From Tahibacter soli (lineage in GTDB: Bacteria > Pseudomonadota > Gammaproteobacteria > Xanthomonadales > Rhodanobacteraceae), in NCBI RefSeq assembly GCF_025717065.2, contig NZ_JAOVZO020000003.1, positions 62,001 to 126,000 of the forward strand: a stretch of 64,000 nt of DNA, read 5' to 3'. Below the pieces are notes generated by a model, which worked only from the letters and a program-made list of their open reading frames with translations, did no database searches and was not told where the DNA came from. The position numbers were made by a program, and so were the translations under genes. How positions within the stretch are numbered: the first letter of the stretch is position 1; each line of letters begins with the position of its first letter. Shown piece after piece: positions 63,246-64,000 of this stretch.

Positions 63246-64000
63246 TCAGCCGCCCGAGGCGGCCGGCGCGTCCTTCGGCTTGCCCTCGGCGTCGAAGCCG
63301 GCGAGGCGGTACTCGACGTAGGCTTCCGAACGCAGCTGGCGCAGCATGTTGCCGTATTCCTCTTCGGCCTTGCGCTGCTGGATCGCGTCGCGCGCCAGCT
63401 GGCGGCGCGCCTCGTCGGTGCGGTCCTGCTCGCGCATGCCGAGGCGCTTGACGAAGTGCCAGCCCACGTTGCTGCGGAACGGTTCGCTGACCTCGCCGTC
63501 CTTCAGGCGCGACACGACTTCGGCCACCTGCTGGCCGTACGTGTCGATCGGAAACCAGCCGAGATCGCCGCCGTTGTTCGCACTGGTGGAATCCTGCGAA
63601 TTCGCCTTGGCGAGCGCGCCGAAATCCTCGCCGCCCTCGACGATGCGACGGCGCAGATCGTTCGCCTTCTTTTCGGCTTCTTCGACGCCGACGACTTCGG
63701 TCACGCGGATCATCATGTGCAGTGCATGGAATTCGGTGACGACCTGCTTGGACGACTCGCGCTTGTCGACGAGCTTCAGGATGTGGAAGCCGGCCGGACC
63801 GCGCATCGCCGGCGACACCTGCCCCGGCGCCATGCCCTGGATGAGGTCGGCGAACATCGCCGGCACTTCGTCGTAGCGGCGCCAGCCGAGGTCGCCGCCC
63901 TGCAGCGCGTCCTGACCGTTGGACGAGCGGATCGCCGCGGCGGCGAAATCGAGGCCGCCGTCGATGTCGGCCTTGACCTTCTCGGCCTTCTCGCGCGCGG
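63246..64000 (-). CDS. surA: Periplasmic chaperone/isomerase SurA, 5' end outside window
   Basis: The visible 251 residues are the C-terminal part. The end of the first parvulin domain ([21 protein letters not shown]) and the complete second parvulin domain ([26 protein letters not shown]) are seen, followed by the C-terminal helix and a charged tail. SurA helps outer-membrane proteins fold and reach the BAM complex, including LptD. The frame remains open to the window edge; the signal peptide and N-domain are outside. It precedes pdxA by 8 bp. Confidence 0.95.
   Translation of the reverse strand, partial: AREKAEKVKADIDGGLDFAAAAIRSSNGQDALQGGDLGWRRYDEVPAMFADLIQGMAPGQVSPAMRGPAGFHILKLVDKRESSKQVVTEFHALHMMIRVTEVVGVEEAEKKANDLRRRIVEGGEDFGALAKANSQDSTSANNGGDLGWFPIDTYGQQVAEVVSRLKDGEVSEPFRSNVGWHFVKRLGMREQDRTDEARRQLARDAIQQRKAEEEYGNMLRQLRSEAYVEYRLAGFDAEGKPKDAPAASGG

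Noticed and set aside
1..64000. Insertion sequences, prophage, integrase, tRNA or rRNA genes
   Set aside because: None recognised on either strand; the repeats near 33-34 kb carry no transposase.

Overview
The window is very GC-rich, has no rRNA, tRNA, CRISPR array, transposase or phage gene, and reads as a chromosomal piece of a gammaproteobacterium. The right end carries the surA-pdxA-rsmA(ksgA)-apaG-apaH order typical of gammaproteobacteria. Several other traits resemble the Lysobacterales (Xanthomonadaceae/Rhodanobacteraceae): large DUF11 surface proteins, propeller-type sensor kinases, an ECF sigma/Ser-Thr kinase pair, a RegB/RegA-type redox pair, exported proteins with a D-F-I-F-x-N-G start, and intergenic palindromes of the ATTCCAGC-GAAA-GCTGGAAT type. 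The family placement is inference.

Layout. 1-13.8 kb: the 3' part of a giant secreted repeat protein (about 31 DUF11 domains, C-terminal anchor), then a terminator. 14.1-28.5 kb: a UspA protein, then a block in which two paralogous propeller histidine kinase/NarL-type regulator pairs enclose an isochorismatase-like hydrolase, an XapX membrane protein, a YtcJ-type amidohydrolase, an outer-membrane channel and an AraC regulator; a thiolase follows the second pair. One inverted-repeat motif (ACCCG-TT-CGGGT) lies in the promoter regions of this block. 28.5-33.2 kb: cupin and alpha/beta hydrolase genes, an OxyR-like DNA-binding-domain fragment, and a cytochrome c peroxidase/metallophosphoesterase/cytochrome c operon. 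33.2-34.5 kb: a non-coding, hairpin-rich region with a 219-bp tandem array, ending at a SymE-type toxin gene. 34.7-42.2 kb: an MdtABC-like RND efflux operon.

42.4-54.8 kb: a RegA/ActR-like regulator, a DUF3617 exported protein, a D-Ala-D-Ala carboxypeptidase, a TPR membrane protein, an ECF sigma factor coupled to a membrane Ser/Thr kinase, a small exported protein, a RegB-like sensor, an AIM24/TIGR00266 protein, then thyA-doxX-folA. 54.9-64 kb: a 1062-residue exported propeller-like protein with twin C-terminal modules, then the apaH-apaG-rsmA / pdxA-surA cluster, split by a LysR regulator and an EamA transporter.

How the parts may work together. The 14.5-28.5 kb block looks like a ligand-sensing catabolic island: periplasmic propeller sensors, channel, amidohydrolase and hydrolase, and finally a thiolase. 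The 30-33 kb operon looks like periplasmic peroxide or electron-transfer chemistry next to an OxyR-derived fragment. thyA/folA and the apaGH-rsmA-pdxA-surA genes are housekeeping.
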